Source: Veillonellales bacterium
GTDB taxonomy: Bacteria > Bacillota > Negativicutes > JAAYSF01
Assembly: GCA_039680175.1 (NCBI GenBank)
Contig: JBDKTO010000061.1
Coordinates: 1-35,599, forward strand
Direction: 5' to 3'
DNA length: 35,599 bases
Numbering within the stretch: position 1 is the stretch's first letter; the number at the start of each line of letters is the position of its first letter. Under the pieces are notes generated by a model. That model was given only the letters and a program-made list of their open reading frames with translations, did not search any database and was not told the DNA's origin. The position numbers and the translations under genes were made by a program. Below are positions 35,361 to 35,599 of the stretch, one piece after another.

Positions 35361-35516
35361 TGCCCCCAAAATAGAACAATATTCAGCACCACTGTTCTTC
35401 CAATATTGAATCCTTTAAACATACGTGAGGACGTTTTCCTTGTACCATTACTTACTTTAATGATACGAAAGAAGAACGAAATCGCTCCGCGATGGCTTAA
35501 AAGCATAAAAAAAGAT

Positions 35517-35584
35517 AAAAAGTATGTCCTTTTTGTGGTATTGTTTAATTGCTAAAGAAAACAAACCAAAAGGACGTACTTTTT
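35517..35584. repeat. 17-bp inverted repeat at the right edge
   Basis: AAAAAGTATGTCCTTTT (35517-35533) pairs with AAAAGGACGTACTTTTT (35568-35584) with one G-T, 34 bases apart. On the minus strand it is followed by ATCTTTTTTT, so it could terminate a transcript entering from the right. The end of an insertion sequence is another option that the window cannot decide. Confidence 0.55.
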
Positions 35585-35599
35585 ACTTTATGATTATAT

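Noticed and set aside
35294-35506. A 70-codon minus-strand frame ending RYGELYHW
   Set aside because: No ribosome site at a sensible distance and it runs through a perfect stem-loop. No recognised transposase motif.

Overview
The window looks like chromosome from an endospore-forming Firmicute. The evidence is a pyrimidine operon of Firmicute type (pyrB-pyrC-carA-carB-pyrK-pyrD-pyrF-pyrE) under PyrR-type attenuators, Firmicute-style ribosome binding sites and promoters, tRNA genes with encoded CCA, and a piece of the mother-cell sigma factor gene sigK. A Sporomusaceae or other Negativicutes host is a guess from overall gene content, not something I can prove here.

Left part (1-8.3 kb): a strong minus-strand promoter and structured leader run out of the left edge and resemble the start of an rRNA operon. 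Then come tyrS, a five-tRNA operon (Asp-Phe-Gly-Cys-Leu) with two promoters, a cheY-thiD pair, an unknown protein with two similar halves, a divergent SsuABC/ThiXYZ-type ABC importer, a small unknown protein, a mazEF toxin-antitoxin pair with its operator, and a Trp-Gly tRNA pair.

Middle (8.5-22 kb): the complete UMP pathway on the minus strand. It is preceded by two successive promoters, each followed by a PyrR-box attenuator. Upstream lie an AbgA-like amidohydrolase, a ribonuclease HI with an N-terminal RNA/DNA-hybrid-binding domain, and a TPR/glycosyltransferase-like protein.

Right part (22-35.6 kb) is accessory DNA. Two different large serine recombinases point at each other, and between their 3' ends lies a 93-bp in-frame internal fragment of sigK (minus strand). 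The fragment begins at the AAT-GAA codons that form the skin-element crossover site in Bacillus subtilis sigK, and ends at a second AAT-GAG. The simplest reading is that sigK is interrupted at two positions by two unrelated elements, leaving a middle 'exon'. The N-terminal and C-terminal parts of sigK are not in the window.

The right-hand element would then carry, from left to right, its recombinase, an EVE-domain/PD-(D/E)XK nuclease, an ImmA/IrrE metallopeptidase, a type I restriction-modification operon (hsdS, hsdM, hsdR), and a minimal RiPP locus. The RiPP locus is a radical-SAM/SPASM maturase with an N-terminal PqqD-like domain plus a 38-residue Pro/Cys-rich precursor peptide. The precursor is preceded by a long structured leader, and the last 400 bases hold only hairpins and inverted repeats.
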